The notes beneath the pieces were generated by a model. It had not been told where the DNA came from. It made no database searches and saw only the letters and a list, made by a program, of their open reading frames with translations. A stretch of DNA of 64,000 bases from Lacticaseibacillus suibinensis. Lineage in GTDB: Bacteria; Bacillota; Bacilli; Lactobacillales; Lactobacillaceae. Made by a program: the position numbers and the translations under genes. This document shows positions 34,448 to 43,901 of the stretch, piece after piece. Location: contig NZ_RHOK01000003.1 of assembly GCF_003946175.1 (NCBI RefSeq), forward strand, positions 62,001 through 126,000, read 5' to 3'. Numbering within the stretch: the stretch's first letter is position 1; each line of letters opens with the position of its first letter.

Positions 34448-35386
34448 TTGGACGAAACCATTACGAAGTTATTAGAAGCAGTTAAAAGCAACTACGCCAT
34501 GCCCATCGAAGTGGTGGTGGCAGGCGAAGCTTCGGGCCAGCTCAATCACAGCCAGTCGGGGCAAAAACTCCTGACCAATGGCCATTTGGAAGTGCGCGTC
34601 ACGGACACCACGGCGCCTGATTACACCTTGAGCCATGAACTGATGCACATGCTGTTGATTACCACCGGGTTTCCGCAACTTCAGTATCACTTGGCTAGCG
34701 GCGAACCGGCGCTGGATCAACAGTTTTTCGCCGTCAGTACGGCATTGTACGATGCAGCGCTACATGATTTGATTCGCCAGTGGCAAGCCGAACATGGCAT
34801 CTTAACCGCTGAGGTGATGACGGCTTTGGCTACCGGGGTCGAGGCGGCGCTACCTGCCGTGGATGAATTGAATGATGGTTTGCTGGTCTACTGTACGATG
34901 ACCCTGCTGGATGCCTTGGTCATGTTTGAAGGTGGCAGTAAGGCGCAACAGAAGCACTGGAGCCATGATTATCCGCAGGCGATGACCTTGGCGCAGAGTT
35001 TGTATGCCACCATTACCAGCAAAAAGCATGCTACGCCATTTGATTTTCGCCGGCTAGTGGTGCGCTTGTGGCGTCAGTTTGATGAGATGCTTCAGCACGC
35101 CGGCTTCCAGCCGACCGTCAACGCCGAATTTGCCACCTTGCCGCCGGTGCTGTCCGAGCGCCAGTTGCGGCTGGCGGTTAATCAGACCTATGGACTACTC
35201 CACAGTGAAATGCGGGACCTAGAAACCAAAAAGCGTGCCTATGTTGCCATGGGCAAGGGCGATGGTCAAAACGCCTTTGTCCTGCCTGTGGGAGATTTGA
35301 GTCCTGAAGGGTTCCAGCAGCTGTACCAGGCGCCGTTGAAAACGATTTTGAATCAGTATGACATTGATTATGCCATCCGCGACTAA
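34448..35386 (+). CDS. Predicted zincin-like protein with HELMH motif
   Basis: This 312-residue protein is likely cytoplasmic. The metalloprotease-like motif HELMH occurs in YTLSHELMHMLLITTGFP near residues 57-74, which fits the HExxH zinc pattern. A charged segment follows, then a helical C-terminal half ending DYAIRD. No signal peptide or membrane segment is visible. It may correspond to the lactobacillar family sometimes labelled IpaB/EvcA, a name with no demonstrated meaning here. The start is TTG 34448 with AAAGGAG 7-8 nt upstream. The gene lies 17 bp after the PHP gene and 11 bp before the sirtuin gene. Confidence 0.65.
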   Translation: MDETITKLLEAVKSNYAMPIEVVVAGEASGQLNHSQSGQKLLTNGHLEVRVTDTTAPDYTLSHELMHMLLITTGFPQLQYHLASGEPALDQQFFAVSTALYDAALHDLIRQWQAEHGILTAEVMTALATGVEAALPAVDELNDGLLVYCTMTLLDALVMFEGGSKAQQKHWSHDYPQAMTLAQSLYATITSKKHATPFDFRRLVVRLWRQFDEMLQHAGFQPTVNAEFATLPPVLSERQLRLAVNQTYGLLHSEMRDLETKKRAYVAMGKGDGQNAFVLPVGDLSPEGFQQLYQAPLKTILNQYDIDYAIRD

Positions 35387-35397
35387 GGAGTAAGGGT

Positions 35398-36084
35398 ATG
35401 TTTGACTTGAAACAAGCGATTGCGAACGCTCATTTTGTCACGTTTTTGACTGGTGCCGGGGTGTCGACCGCTTCCGGCATTCCTGATTACCGGAGTAAAG
35501 GTGGGCTTTATGCTGATTTGGCCAGCCCAGAAGAAGCGCTGTCGATTGAGAATCTGCAGCAGCATCACCAGGCTTTTCACGACTGGGTCACCAAGAAAAT
35601 GTACTATCCTGACGCCCAGCCTAACGTGATTCACGAAAAAATGGCGCAAATCACCAATGCCAAAGGCGCCATTGTCACGCAAAACGTGGACGGCTTGCAT
35701 CAGCGCGGCGGCGCCAAGCATGTGGTGGAGTTTCATGGCAACTTGTATCGCATTTATTGCCAGACTTGCGGCCAGCAAATCGACGATCAGGCTTATCTGC
35801 AGTCGGATGTCCACGCCGAAGATGGCGGCATCTTCCGGCCTGATATTGTGCTGTATGGGGAACCTATCAAACCTGATGTCATCAACGCTGCGGTTGAAGC
35901 CGTGGCCAAGGCGGATTTGATCGTGGTGGTGGGGACCAGTTTTCAGGTTTATCCCTTTGCCGGGCTGCTGCAAATGGCCCAGCCGACCGCCGTGCTGGCT
36001 GCGGTCAACCGCGAGCCCATCAGTTTGCCGGCTGGCGCTCACATGGTGATGGGGGACGCGACAACGATTTTCGCGACACTGTAG
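35398..36084 (+). CDS. cobB: NAD-dependent protein deacylase, sirtuin
   Basis: This 228-residue Sir2 enzyme removes acyl groups from lysine, consuming NAD. The NAD site is FLTGAGVSTASGIPDYRSKGGLY (residues 14-36), then QNVDGLHQRGG near 96, the catalytic His in VEFHGNLYRIYC near 112, and VVVGTSFQVYPFAGL near 180. Only one CxxC pair (CQTCGQ) is present. The second zinc pair is missing, because the segment before GGIFRPDIVLYGE reads SDVHAED. The zinc ribbon is therefore incomplete, a trait also seen in some lactobacillar sirtuins. The gene is 7 bp from the Nudix gene. A role in deacylation or ADP-ribose signalling is possible. Confidence 0.93.
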   Translation: MFDLKQAIANAHFVTFLTGAGVSTASGIPDYRSKGGLYADLASPEEALSIENLQQHHQAFHDWVTKKMYYPDAQPNVIHEKMAQITNAKGAIVTQNVDGLHQRGGAKHVVEFHGNLYRIYCQTCGQQIDDQAYLQSDVHAEDGGIFRPDIVLYGEPIKPDVINAAVEAVAKADLIVVVGTSFQVYPFAGLLQMAQPTAVLAAVNREPISLPAGAHMVMGDATTIFATL

Positions 36085-36091
36085 GGAGGAA

Positions 36092-36568
36092 ATGATGGTC
36101 AAAGCCTTAACAGTCGGGTTGGTCGAAACCGCTTCTGGGTTTCTGCTGATTAACCGGCAAAAGCCGCCTTACCGCGGATTATGGAACGGCCTAGGCGGTA
36201 AAGTCGAGCCTGGTGAAACCGCGCTGGCCGGCATGCAGCGTGAGCTCGCTGAAGAATGTGGCCTGCACTTGCCGCAAGCCGCCTTTACCGCGGGGGGCTT
36301 GGTCCACTGGTATGTTGATGGCAGCTTGCGCGGCGAGTTGTATTTGTATACGGCTAAAACCGACCTGCCGTTTGCCGAGCCGCTGGCTACCCGTGAAGGC
36401 ATCGTTGCCGCCATGGCTCGTGCTTGGTTGCTGGCACCGGATAACCTAGGCCTGGTGCCAGATCTCGCGCCACTGCTGCCGGCGCTGCTGGCCGGGGAAG
36501 CACATACCTATCGCTCGGACTTTACCGGTGATCATTTTGATGGCCTGCAGGTGCTAGCGCATGATTGA
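36092..36568 (+). CDS. Nudix hydrolase, 8-oxo-dGTP-diphosphatase-like
   Basis: This 158-residue Nudix enzyme has the box GGKVEPGETALAGMQRELAEECG (residues 35-57), with all Glu/Arg ligands present. The N-terminal TVGLVETASGFLLINRQKPPYRGLWNGLG resembles MutT/YtkD-type enzymes that cleave oxidised nucleotides. Next to a sirtuin, an ADP-ribose or O-acetyl-ADP-ribose substrate is also conceivable. It starts ATGATG after GGGAGGAA. Its last 8 nt overlap the DUF72 gene. Confidence 0.9.
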   Translation: MMVKALTVGLVETASGFLLINRQKPPYRGLWNGLGGKVEPGETALAGMQRELAEECGLHLPQAAFTAGGLVHWYVDGSLRGELYLYTAKTDLPFAEPLATREGIVAAMARAWLLAPDNLGLVPDLAPLLPALLAGEAHTYRSDFTGDHFDGLQVLAHD

Positions 36569-37382
36569 CGTGGGGCTCACTGCCGTGGCCGATCATCCCA
36601 GCTTGGCCAGCGGTAAAACCAGTAGTTTGGCGGATCTGGCGGCGGTGTTTCCAGTGGTTGAGCTGGATACCACCTACTACAATGTGCCGAGCCAGCCGGT
36701 GGTCACCAACTGGTTGAAACAAGTACCAACCGGCTTTCAATTCATTGTCAAAGCGACTCAGGCTATGTCGGCCCACAAGGTGGAAGCGGGCCATGATGCC
36801 GGGGCAGAATTCACCGGCTTGCGGCGGGCACTGGCACCAATGATTGAGCGCCAACAGTTGGCCGCGATTTTGTTTCAGCTGCCGCCGTATTTTGGCGTGT
36901 CCGCGACCAATATTCATGTCTTGCGGCGCATCAAGACCCTGTACCCGGATTTACCCTTGGCGATTGAGTTTCGCAATGCCGGCTGGTATTTGCCGGAATA
37001 CCAGACGCAAACGCTGGACCTGCTGCAGACGCTGGGTTTCATTCACGTGGTCGTGGATGAGCCACAAAGCGCGGCCGGCAGTGTGCCGCTAGTAGCGGAA
37101 GCGACTAATGAGGCTTTGACCATCATGCGCCTGCATGGCCGTAACCTTGCCGGCTGGCAGCGCGGCGGTGCCCAGTGGCGCAGCCAGCGAACGAACTACC
37201 GCTACTCGGCTGAAGAGTTGCAAACACTTGGCACAGTGGCTCAAAATTTGGCCAGCCGGCGGGTGATGGTGATTTTTAACAACAACGGGGGCCACGATGC
37301 CGCCGATAATGCGCAACAATTCATTGCCCAGCAAGGTTTGCACTACGATGATTTGGGGCCCCACCAATTGGATTTGTTCTAG
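36561..37382 (+). CDS. DUF72 family protein (YecE-like)
   Basis: This 273-residue TIM-barrel-like protein starts IDVGLTAVADHPSLASGK. It contains VVELDTTYYNVPSQPVVTNWLKQVPTGFQFIVKATQAMSAH near 30-75, LAAILFQLPPYFGVSA near 100, LPLAIEFRNAGWY near 130 and MVIFNNNGGHDAADNAQQF near 235. These are all DUF72 marks. The biochemical role is unknown. It is translationally coupled to the Nudix gene by overlap and closes the PHP-zincin-sirtuin-Nudix-DUF72 operon. A promoter for metG follows within 20 bp. Confidence 0.9.
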   Translation: MIDVGLTAVADHPSLASGKTSSLADLAAVFPVVELDTTYYNVPSQPVVTNWLKQVPTGFQFIVKATQAMSAHKVEAGHDAGAEFTGLRRALAPMIERQQLAAILFQLPPYFGVSATNIHVLRRIKTLYPDLPLAIEFRNAGWYLPEYQTQTLDLLQTLGFIHVVVDEPQSAAGSVPLVAEATNEALTIMRLHGRNLAGWQRGGAQWRSQRTNYRYSAEELQTLGTVAQNLASRRVMVIFNNNGGHDAADNAQQFIAQQGLHYDDLGPHQLDLF

Positions 37383-39446
<2,064 letters not shown>

Positions 39447-39469
39447 CTGAAACCTGAATAGCCACTCAA

Positions 39470-39493
39470 AGCTCGGCTGCGGCCGGGCTTTTT
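39470..39493 (+). terminator. metG terminator
   Basis: AGCTCGGC (39470-39477) and GCCGGGCT (39482-39489) pair with one G-U, followed by TTTTTG. Confidence 0.88.
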
Positions 39494-39508
39494 GTATGCG
39501 TTGGGGCC

Positions 39509-39736
39509 GCGGGCCCGGCTGGTGAGGCGCCGGGGCCTGGCGGTCTAGCTGCGGGGTCGGCTGGAGCCGAAATGCGGTCTCCAGCCTCAAATGTGAGCCA
39601 GCATCGCGCATGCGCTCAACGCTGTCTCACATTTGACCCCAGTTGGCCCAGGAGCTGCCTGCTACGCAGTCACCTCGTGGGCCAACTGTTTCGCTGCTTG
39701 ACCACCACGCCCCTTTGCCTCCCCAGCCGGGCCCGC
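39509..39736 (+). repeat. Structured intergenic repeat, family 1, copy 3
   Basis: This 228-bp element is in the same orientation as 25534-25762. The outer arms GCGGGCCCGGCTGGTGAGGC (39509-39528) and GCCTCCCCAGCCGGGCCCGC (39717-39736) pair. The internal hairpins are GGCTGGAG/CTCCAGCC, CAAATGTGAG/CTCACATTTG and AGTTGGCCCA/TGGGCCAACT. Several pairs differ from copy 1 on both sides, so pairing is kept. Most of the 474-bp gap after metG is this element; 39737-39878 shows nothing recognisable. Confidence 0.87.
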
Positions 39737-39878
39737 TCGATGACAGTAACGGTAACATGGCATTGTCAGTAGCTAGCCGTCATGAAGCGGGCTGCGAATA
39801 ACTAACCCTGTCATTGGCTCGAACCGACCGGACAACGAGTACCACCACGAGCCGGACTCTTGCCCTGCGGCAGGACAA

Positions 39879-39910
39879 CAAAAAAGCGAACCGACCGTAG
39901 TCAGTTCGCT
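39879..39910 (-). terminator. Terminator of the Fe-S-like protein gene
   Basis: On the minus strand, AGCGAAC (39910-39904) and GTTCGCT (39891-39885) pair and run into TTTTTTG. Confidence 0.85.
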
Positions 39911-39920
39911 GGGTGAAGCA

Positions 39921-40316
39921 TTAGCATGTTTTGCCATCGACCATGACGCCTTGTTTGAAGGCGGCAAGGACGTCGGCACCGTTAGCGATGCGGACGCTGC
40001 TGTCAAGGGCATGGGCGTTGTCGCTGATGCTGATGGCACCACCTTTAAAGTCCATCTTTAAGCCGGGATTGAAGAACAGCATGTCGTAGTCAGACGTGTA
40101 CAAGTGGAGGCCGGCGGTGTTTTCTAGCGTGACATCATAGTCGGCGTCAGGCTGATCGAGAATGATCAGCGAGAACTTGGTGCCGATGCTACAAGCGCCG
40201 CCTTGAAGGGAATAACGCCCACCGCCATCATCGGCGATGAGTAGAATTGTTTTGTCGGCATAGCCATTTTGGCGCATCCGTGAAACGAAAGAATCAGAAA
40301 GCTGAATCGTTGCCAT
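39921..40316 (-). CDS. Iron-sulfur cluster biosynthesis (HesB/IscA-like) family protein
   Basis: This 131-residue protein has the beta-rich A-type fold as annotated in lactobacilli: TILLIADDGGGRYSLQGGACSIGTKFSLIIL, DVTLENTAGLHLYTSDYDMLFFNPGLKMDF, then SISDNAHALDSSVRIANGADVLAAF. A-type scaffold proteins normally carry three cysteines (C and CxC). Only Cys in GGACS and the terminal GKTC are present here, so cluster binding is doubtful. RBS AAAGGGG lies about 9 nt before ATG. It stands alone with its own terminator. Confidence 0.75.
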   Translation of the reverse strand: MATIQLSDSFVSRMRQNGYADKTILLIADDGGGRYSLQGGACSIGTKFSLIILDQPDADYDVTLENTAGLHLYTSDYDMLFFNPGLKMDFKGGAISISDNAHALDSSVRIANGADVLAAFKQGVMVDGKTC

Positions 40317-40376
40317 TAAAATTATCCCCTTTCACAACACTATCTTGCACAACCTAATTTCAGTATAAACCTGCTG

Positions 40377-41537
40377 TCAAGCTTGGCGGTGCAAGCGGCG
40401 TAATCCAAGCAGACTGGCGAGGGCGAGTAAGAACCCACAGGCGCCAAAGGTCCAGGCGAAGCCAATTTGCTGGATGGCCCAGCCCAGCAACGGAAACAGG
40501 CCGATCATGGCCAGCGAGTACAAGAGTGACGCCACTGACAACAAGGTGGCGCGTTGCGCGCTGGGAATGCGGGCGTTGTACAACACCGTGAACACCGGCG
40601 GCATCAGCGCGGATAAGCCGTAAATAAGCAGGAATAAGGCGCTGATGACCGCGGTTTGACCAATGGCGGTGAGTAGGAGCAGTAGGCTCAAAACGCCGAG
40701 CACCCCAGCTAAGAGGCGATTAGTGTTGAGCTTGAGAAGCCGCGGCGACAGCCGGATGGTGAGTACGGCGACAACTGTAGTGCCAGCCAGCAGCAGCGTG
40801 ATCAGCGGTGTGCTGAAGTGGCGCGCGGTCATCACGTTTTGAAAATAGAAATAGTAAGCGGCGGCAATCGCCGAAACTGTGGCGTCAAACACCATGAGTC
40901 GGCGCAAGGTAGGCTGCTGACGCAACACGGTAATGGCCTCGCGGATGATTTGGCCGATGGTTTGGCGGTCCGCTGGCTGCTTGTGCTGGCGCGGCTCATG
41001 CAGAAACAAGGTGGCCAAAATGCCCAGGCCTGCAAAGCCCAAGGCCAGCCAGTAACTCACAGCCAGGTCCCAGTTGACCATGGTGCCGGCCAGGAGGAGG
41101 CCAGAGGTGGTGGCGATTTCGATGACAATATTCAGCCGACTGGACACTTGCGGCCAGCGGGCTTTTTGGTCAGTCTCGAGGAGCGATTCATATAGTAAGG
41201 CTTCCAACGTGCCGGATTGCAGGTTGTAAGACCACGCCGAGAAAATGAAACTCAAGGCGAACCAGGCAAAGCCGCCGTTGATCAGCATCATGGCCGATGA
41301 AATGAGGCTCATGACCCGGCTCAAAATGAGCATGGTGCGGTAGCTGAAGCGATCAGCGAGGACGCCGGAGGGCACCTCAGACAAGAAACTGGCCACATGG
41401 AAAATACTTTCACACAAGCCAATGGCAACCAGACTCAAGCCTTGTTGGCCGAGGTAAATGACCCAAAGCTGCGTGATGCCGAAAAAAGCGAAGAAGCTGT
41501 ACGCATAAGCGGCGTAGAGCTGTTTTTGGTGATTCAT
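40377..41537 (-). CDS. MFS family exporter
   Basis: This 386-residue, twelve-helix major facilitator has motif A as SEVPSGVLADRFSYRTMLILSR near residues 54-75, and PVFTVLYNARIPSAQRATLLSV near 320. The fold resembles drug-exporter MFS branches of Gram-positive bacteria; the substrate is unknown. A weak AGGA lies 8 nt before ATG. The 170-nt leader has a good promoter, a 17-codon open frame with strong RBS and a terminator hairpin just before the gene. This suggests attenuation control, as known for antibiotic-inducible resistance genes. Confidence 0.87.
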   Translation of the reverse strand: MNHQKQLYAAYAYSFFAFFGITQLWVIYLGQQGLSLVAIGLCESIFHVASFLSEVPSGVLADRFSYRTMLILSRVMSLISSAMMLINGGFAWFALSFIFSAWSYNLQSGTLEALLYESLLETDQKARWPQVSSRLNIVIEIATTSGLLLAGTMVNWDLAVSYWLALGFAGLGILATLFLHEPRQHKQPADRQTIGQIIREAITVLRQQPTLRRLMVFDATVSAIAAAYYFYFQNVMTARHFSTPLITLLLAGTTVVAVLTIRLSPRLLKLNTNRLLAGVLGVLSLLLLLTAIGQTAVISALFLLIYGLSALMPPVFTVLYNARIPSAQRATLLSVASLLYSLAMIGLFPLLGWAIQQIGFAWTFGACGFLLALASLLGLRRLHRQA

Positions 41538-41563
41538 TGATTTATCCTAACTGCGTTTTTGCG

Positions 41564-41591
41564 CAAAACAAAGGCCATCGCAAAGATGGCC
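41564..41591 (-). terminator. Attenuator-like terminator in the MFS leader
   Basis: On the minus strand, GGCCATC-tttgc-GATGGCC is followed by TTTGTTTTG, all downstream of the leader peptide stop and 27 nt before the MFS start. An upstream GGCC copy could pair with one arm and prevent the hairpin. Confidence 0.68.
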
Positions 41592-41622
41592 AACGGCCAC
41601 GAAAGAGGGCAGATTCCACCCC

Positions 41623-41676
41623 TTAAGCGGCAAAATTGTTAATAATCGCGTGGGCACGAGCAAGCCAGGATAACAC
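41623..41676 (-). CDS. Candidate 17-residue leader peptide upstream of MFS gene
   Basis: GTG at 41676 is preceded at 8 nt by GGAGG (41685-41689). The frame encodes MLSWLARAHAIINNFAA and stops at TAA 41623. It lies just downstream of the promoter and upstream of the terminator hairpin. This arrangement fits ribosome stalling control of a drug exporter. No experimental analogue of this exact peptide is known to me. Confidence 0.58.
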   Translation of the reverse strand: MLSWLARAHAIINNFAA

Positions 41677-41705
41677 GATGAAGACCTCCGATAATTGTTA
41701 GGTTG

Positions 41706-41734
41706 ATTTTAGCACGTTCGATTGCCCAGCGCAA
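41706..41734 (-). promoter_or_regulatory. Promoter of the MFS leader transcript
   Basis: On the minus strand, -35 TTGCGC (41729-41734) and -10 TAAAAT (41706-41711) are spaced by 17 bp. Transcription should start near 41700, about 10 nt before the leader RBS. Confidence 0.75.
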
Positions 41735-41750
41735 TTCGGCTTGCGAGGGC

Positions 41751-41778
41751 AAAAAAACACCTGCGTCGCCGCAGGTGT
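41751..41778 (-). terminator. lacD terminator
   Basis: On the minus strand, ACACCTGC and GCAGGTGT pair and are followed by TTTTTTT, 14 bp after the lacD stop. Confidence 0.9.
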
Positions 41779-41792
41779 CGGATCTTGCTTAA

Positions 41793-42797
41793 TTACTTTT
41801 CAACTTCAACTTTGCTGTCCCAAGGGGTAGCCGTTTCAGCCAAGACCTTGTTCAGGCGGTCAATGTTTGCTTTACCTTCAGTTTGGAGCCATTGCTTGCC
41901 GGCGTCTTCGCCTTTAGCAGCGAATGGTTCAACGCCAAGCTTCCAGGTGGCGCGGCCGCAGAGGACACCGTTAAAGGTGGAGCCAGCAGCCTTAGCGAAC
42001 TTCAATTCATCCAAGAACAGTTCGTTGGTGACGCCAGCGGACAGGAAGATGAATGGCAGGTCAGTTGCGTCGCTTTGTTCCTTGTAGTACTTAGCGGCTT
42101 CTTCCTTGGTGTAAACTGGTTCCACACCGTCATCGGTGAAGCCTTCAACGAACTTCTGGTTAACTGGCACTTCAAGCTTCAGGACGGAAACGTTGTAGCG
42201 AGGGTCGCTGAATTCGCGGGTCATTTCGATGACCTTGTGTGGCTTTACCTTAGCGTATGCGGCATCGGCAACGCTATCGGAGTTGGCATCGTAAGAAACC
42301 AGTTCCAAGAACATTGGCAGGTTGTTGGCCTTAGCTTCGGCACCAACACGTTCAACGAAGGCTTTCTTGCGATCGTTAACGGCGTCGCCTTCATCGGCAT
42401 CGTAGTAAAGCAGGAACTTAACCGCGTCGCCGCCTTCTTCAGCAATGCGCAAAGCGGATTGGTTTTCAATCAAATCTGGGAAACGACCAGGTTCGGTTGC
42501 ATCGTAACCGGTCTTTTCGTAGGAAAGGAGCAAGCCGGCTTTGGAATCACGCGCCTTAGCAGCTGGCAGGCCGTATTCTGGGTCCAGCAGAATGCTGCTT
42601 GCATACTTGGTCAGCTCTTCAGAAACCGCAACTTTGAAGTCCACGATGGTGGTTTCGTTAGCAGGTTGGTTAGCCGCAGCGGCGATCATCTTTTTCAGAG
42701 AACCCCGTTGGTCGATGGCCAACGCGGAAATCACATCGTTGTCATCGGACAGTTGCTTCAAGTGTTCAAATTGACCAGCAGTAAGTTTTACAGACAT
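41793..42797 (-). CDS. lacD: Tagatose 1,6-bisphosphate aldolase
   Basis: This 334-residue class I aldolase cleaves tagatose 1,6-bisphosphate to glyceraldehyde 3-phosphate and dihydroxyacetone phosphate. Family marks are ISALAIDQRGSLKKMI near 23, SILLDPEYGLPAAKA near 68, AVKFLLYYDADEGDAV near 124 with the Schiff-base-side lysines (KLEV near 200), and LPFIFLSAGVTNELF near 245. The rest of the lac tagatose pathway (lacABC) is absent here, so it may serve fructose bisphosphate or a tagatose pathway encoded elsewhere. RBS GGAGGG lies 6-7 nt before ATG. It follows the deoR-type gene, with operator repeats between them. Confidence 0.93.
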   Translation of the reverse strand: MSVKLTAGQFEHLKQLSDDNDVISALAIDQRGSLKKMIAAAANQPANETTIVDFKVAVSEELTKYASSILLDPEYGLPAAKARDSKAGLLLSYEKTGYDATEPGRFPDLIENQSALRIAEEGGDAVKFLLYYDADEGDAVNDRKKAFVERVGAEAKANNLPMFLELVSYDANSDSVADAAYAKVKPHKVIEMTREFSDPRYNVSVLKLEVPVNQKFVEGFTDDGVEPVYTKEEAAKYYKEQSDATDLPFIFLSAGVTNELFLDELKFAKAAGSTFNGVLCGRATWKLGVEPFAAKGEDAGKQWLQTEGKANIDRLNKVLAETATPWDSKVEVEK

Positions 42798-42864
42798 TAT
42801 AGTCCCTCCATGTTTTTAATCGGCATGAGCCGTTCATCAATAGCGTACTCTATTTCAAACAAAA

Positions 42865-42893
42865 ATGTTCACTTTTTTTCGAAAATGTTTCAC
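42865..42893. promoter_or_regulatory. DeoR-type operator upstream of lacD
   Basis: ATGTTCAC (42865-42872) and ATGTTTCAC (42885-42893) are direct repeats exactly 20 bp apart, with a T-rich TTTTTCGAAA unit between them. They resemble the repeats upstream of the regulator gene at 43667-43696. Confidence 0.6.
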
Positions 42894-43648
42894 ACCGTGA
42901 TAATTTGCGTGAGGCGCGAATAGGTGGCCTGATCTTGGGCGGAGATGGTGGCGTTGGTAATCAGCGCGTCCATCTGGTCCAAATCGTAAAACGAATAGAA
43001 ATCCCGGTGGTTCAGCTTACTGACGTCGCAGCACAGATAGCGTTGTTCAGCATTGTTCAGGGCGAGACGCTGGACTTCGCCTTCTTCAGGGCTGGCGTCG
43101 TATAGCGCGTTGCCAGCGATGCCATTGGCGGAAGTGAAGGCCTTGCTCAGGCTCAAGTGGCGCAAGGCGCTGGTGGCCATGCTACCAATGAAGGCCCCTG
43201 AGCGACTGCGGTAAATGCCACCTACCATTTCCAAAATGAAGCGATCCGCATGACGTTGAAAGCTTTCAAACACCGGCAAACTGTTCGTGACGATACGGAC
43301 ATCAGGCACTTTGACATAGGCGGCAATCAACTCGTTGGTGGTACCAGGGCCAATATAAACCGCATCACCAGCTTCAATCAAGCTTGCTGCTCGGCGTGCC
43401 ACCGCGTCTTTCTCGACGGTATTCAGCGATTGCTTTTGCAGCCGGGTGAGTTCATGGGTGCGCTCAAACGCTAAGCTTTGGGCACCGCCATGAACGCGCG
43501 TTAGCAACTTTTGGGCGGCCAACTCTTCCAAATCGCGGCGGACGGTCATTGTTGAGACGTCGAGTTCCGCACAGATCTCGTTGACACTGATGATTCCGCG
43601 GGCGTCGACGAGGCCTTGAATCGTCAGTAACCGTTCGCGTTTCAGCAA
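42890..43648 (-). CDS. DeoR/GlpR family transcriptional regulator
   Basis: This 252-residue regulator has an N-terminal winged helix (LLKRERLLTIQGLVDARGIISVNEICAELDVSTMTVRRDLEELAAQKLLTRVHGGA, 1-56) and a C-terminal sugar-phosphate-sensing domain (AVYIGPGTTNELIAAYV near 98, IVTNSLPVFESF near 122, LDQMDALITNATI near 225). The start is TTG 43648, chosen because AGAGAGGTGAT lies just upstream; the longer frame begins in the operator region. It probably represses lacD and itself through the 10-bp phased TGTTC repeats on both sides, with a ketose phosphate as inducer. Confidence 0.9.
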   Translation of the reverse strand: MLKRERLLTIQGLVDARGIISVNEICAELDVSTMTVRRDLEELAAQKLLTRVHGGAQSLAFERTHELTRLQKQSLNTVEKDAVARRAASLIEAGDAVYIGPGTTNELIAAYVKVPDVRIVTNSLPVFESFQRHADRFILEMVGGIYRSRSGAFIGSMATSALRHLSLSKAFTSANGIAGNALYDASPEEGEVQRLALNNAEQRYLCCDVSKLNHRDFYSFYDLDQMDALITNATISAQDQATYSRLTQIITV

Positions 43649-43666
43649 TTTATCACCTCTCTCCCA

Positions 43667-43696
43667 TGTTCGAAATTGTTTACTTTTGTTCGACTT
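43667..43696. promoter_or_regulatory. Triple 10-bp phased operator upstream of the DeoR-type gene
   Basis: Three consecutive decamers, TGTTCGAAAT, TGTTTACTTT and TGTTCGACTT, lie in phase with the DNA helix, which is typical of DeoR-family binding sites. They suggest autoregulation. The rest of 43697-43844 shows no gene. Confidence 0.65.
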
Positions 43697-43844
43697 AAAC
43701 TTTAGCATGCAGAGTAGGTGAGGTCAAGAAATGTAGACCTGGAATGGCAAATTTTTGAGGCGGCCGCCTACGGTAATGTCGCAAGCTAGGCTATCCGTCC
43801 GGCTAAGTGCGGCCACCCTCCGCGGCCTGTAGTTCCGCCGCCTT

Positions 43845-43873
43845 TTGCCTTCCTTTCGCCACCTGCGTATAAT
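43845..43873 (+). promoter_or_regulatory. Promoter of tatD-rnmV-rsmA
   Basis: The -35 TTGCCT (43845-43850) and -10 TATAAT (43868-43873) have 17 bp spacing. Confidence 0.82.
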
Positions 43874-43901
43874 AACTGTCAGTATATAAGAGGAGAGCGT
43901 T

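Noticed and set aside
43697-43844. GC-rich stretch with GGCGGCCGCC palindrome as a third repeat family
   Set aside because: A single short palindrome with no match to other intergenic regions in this window.
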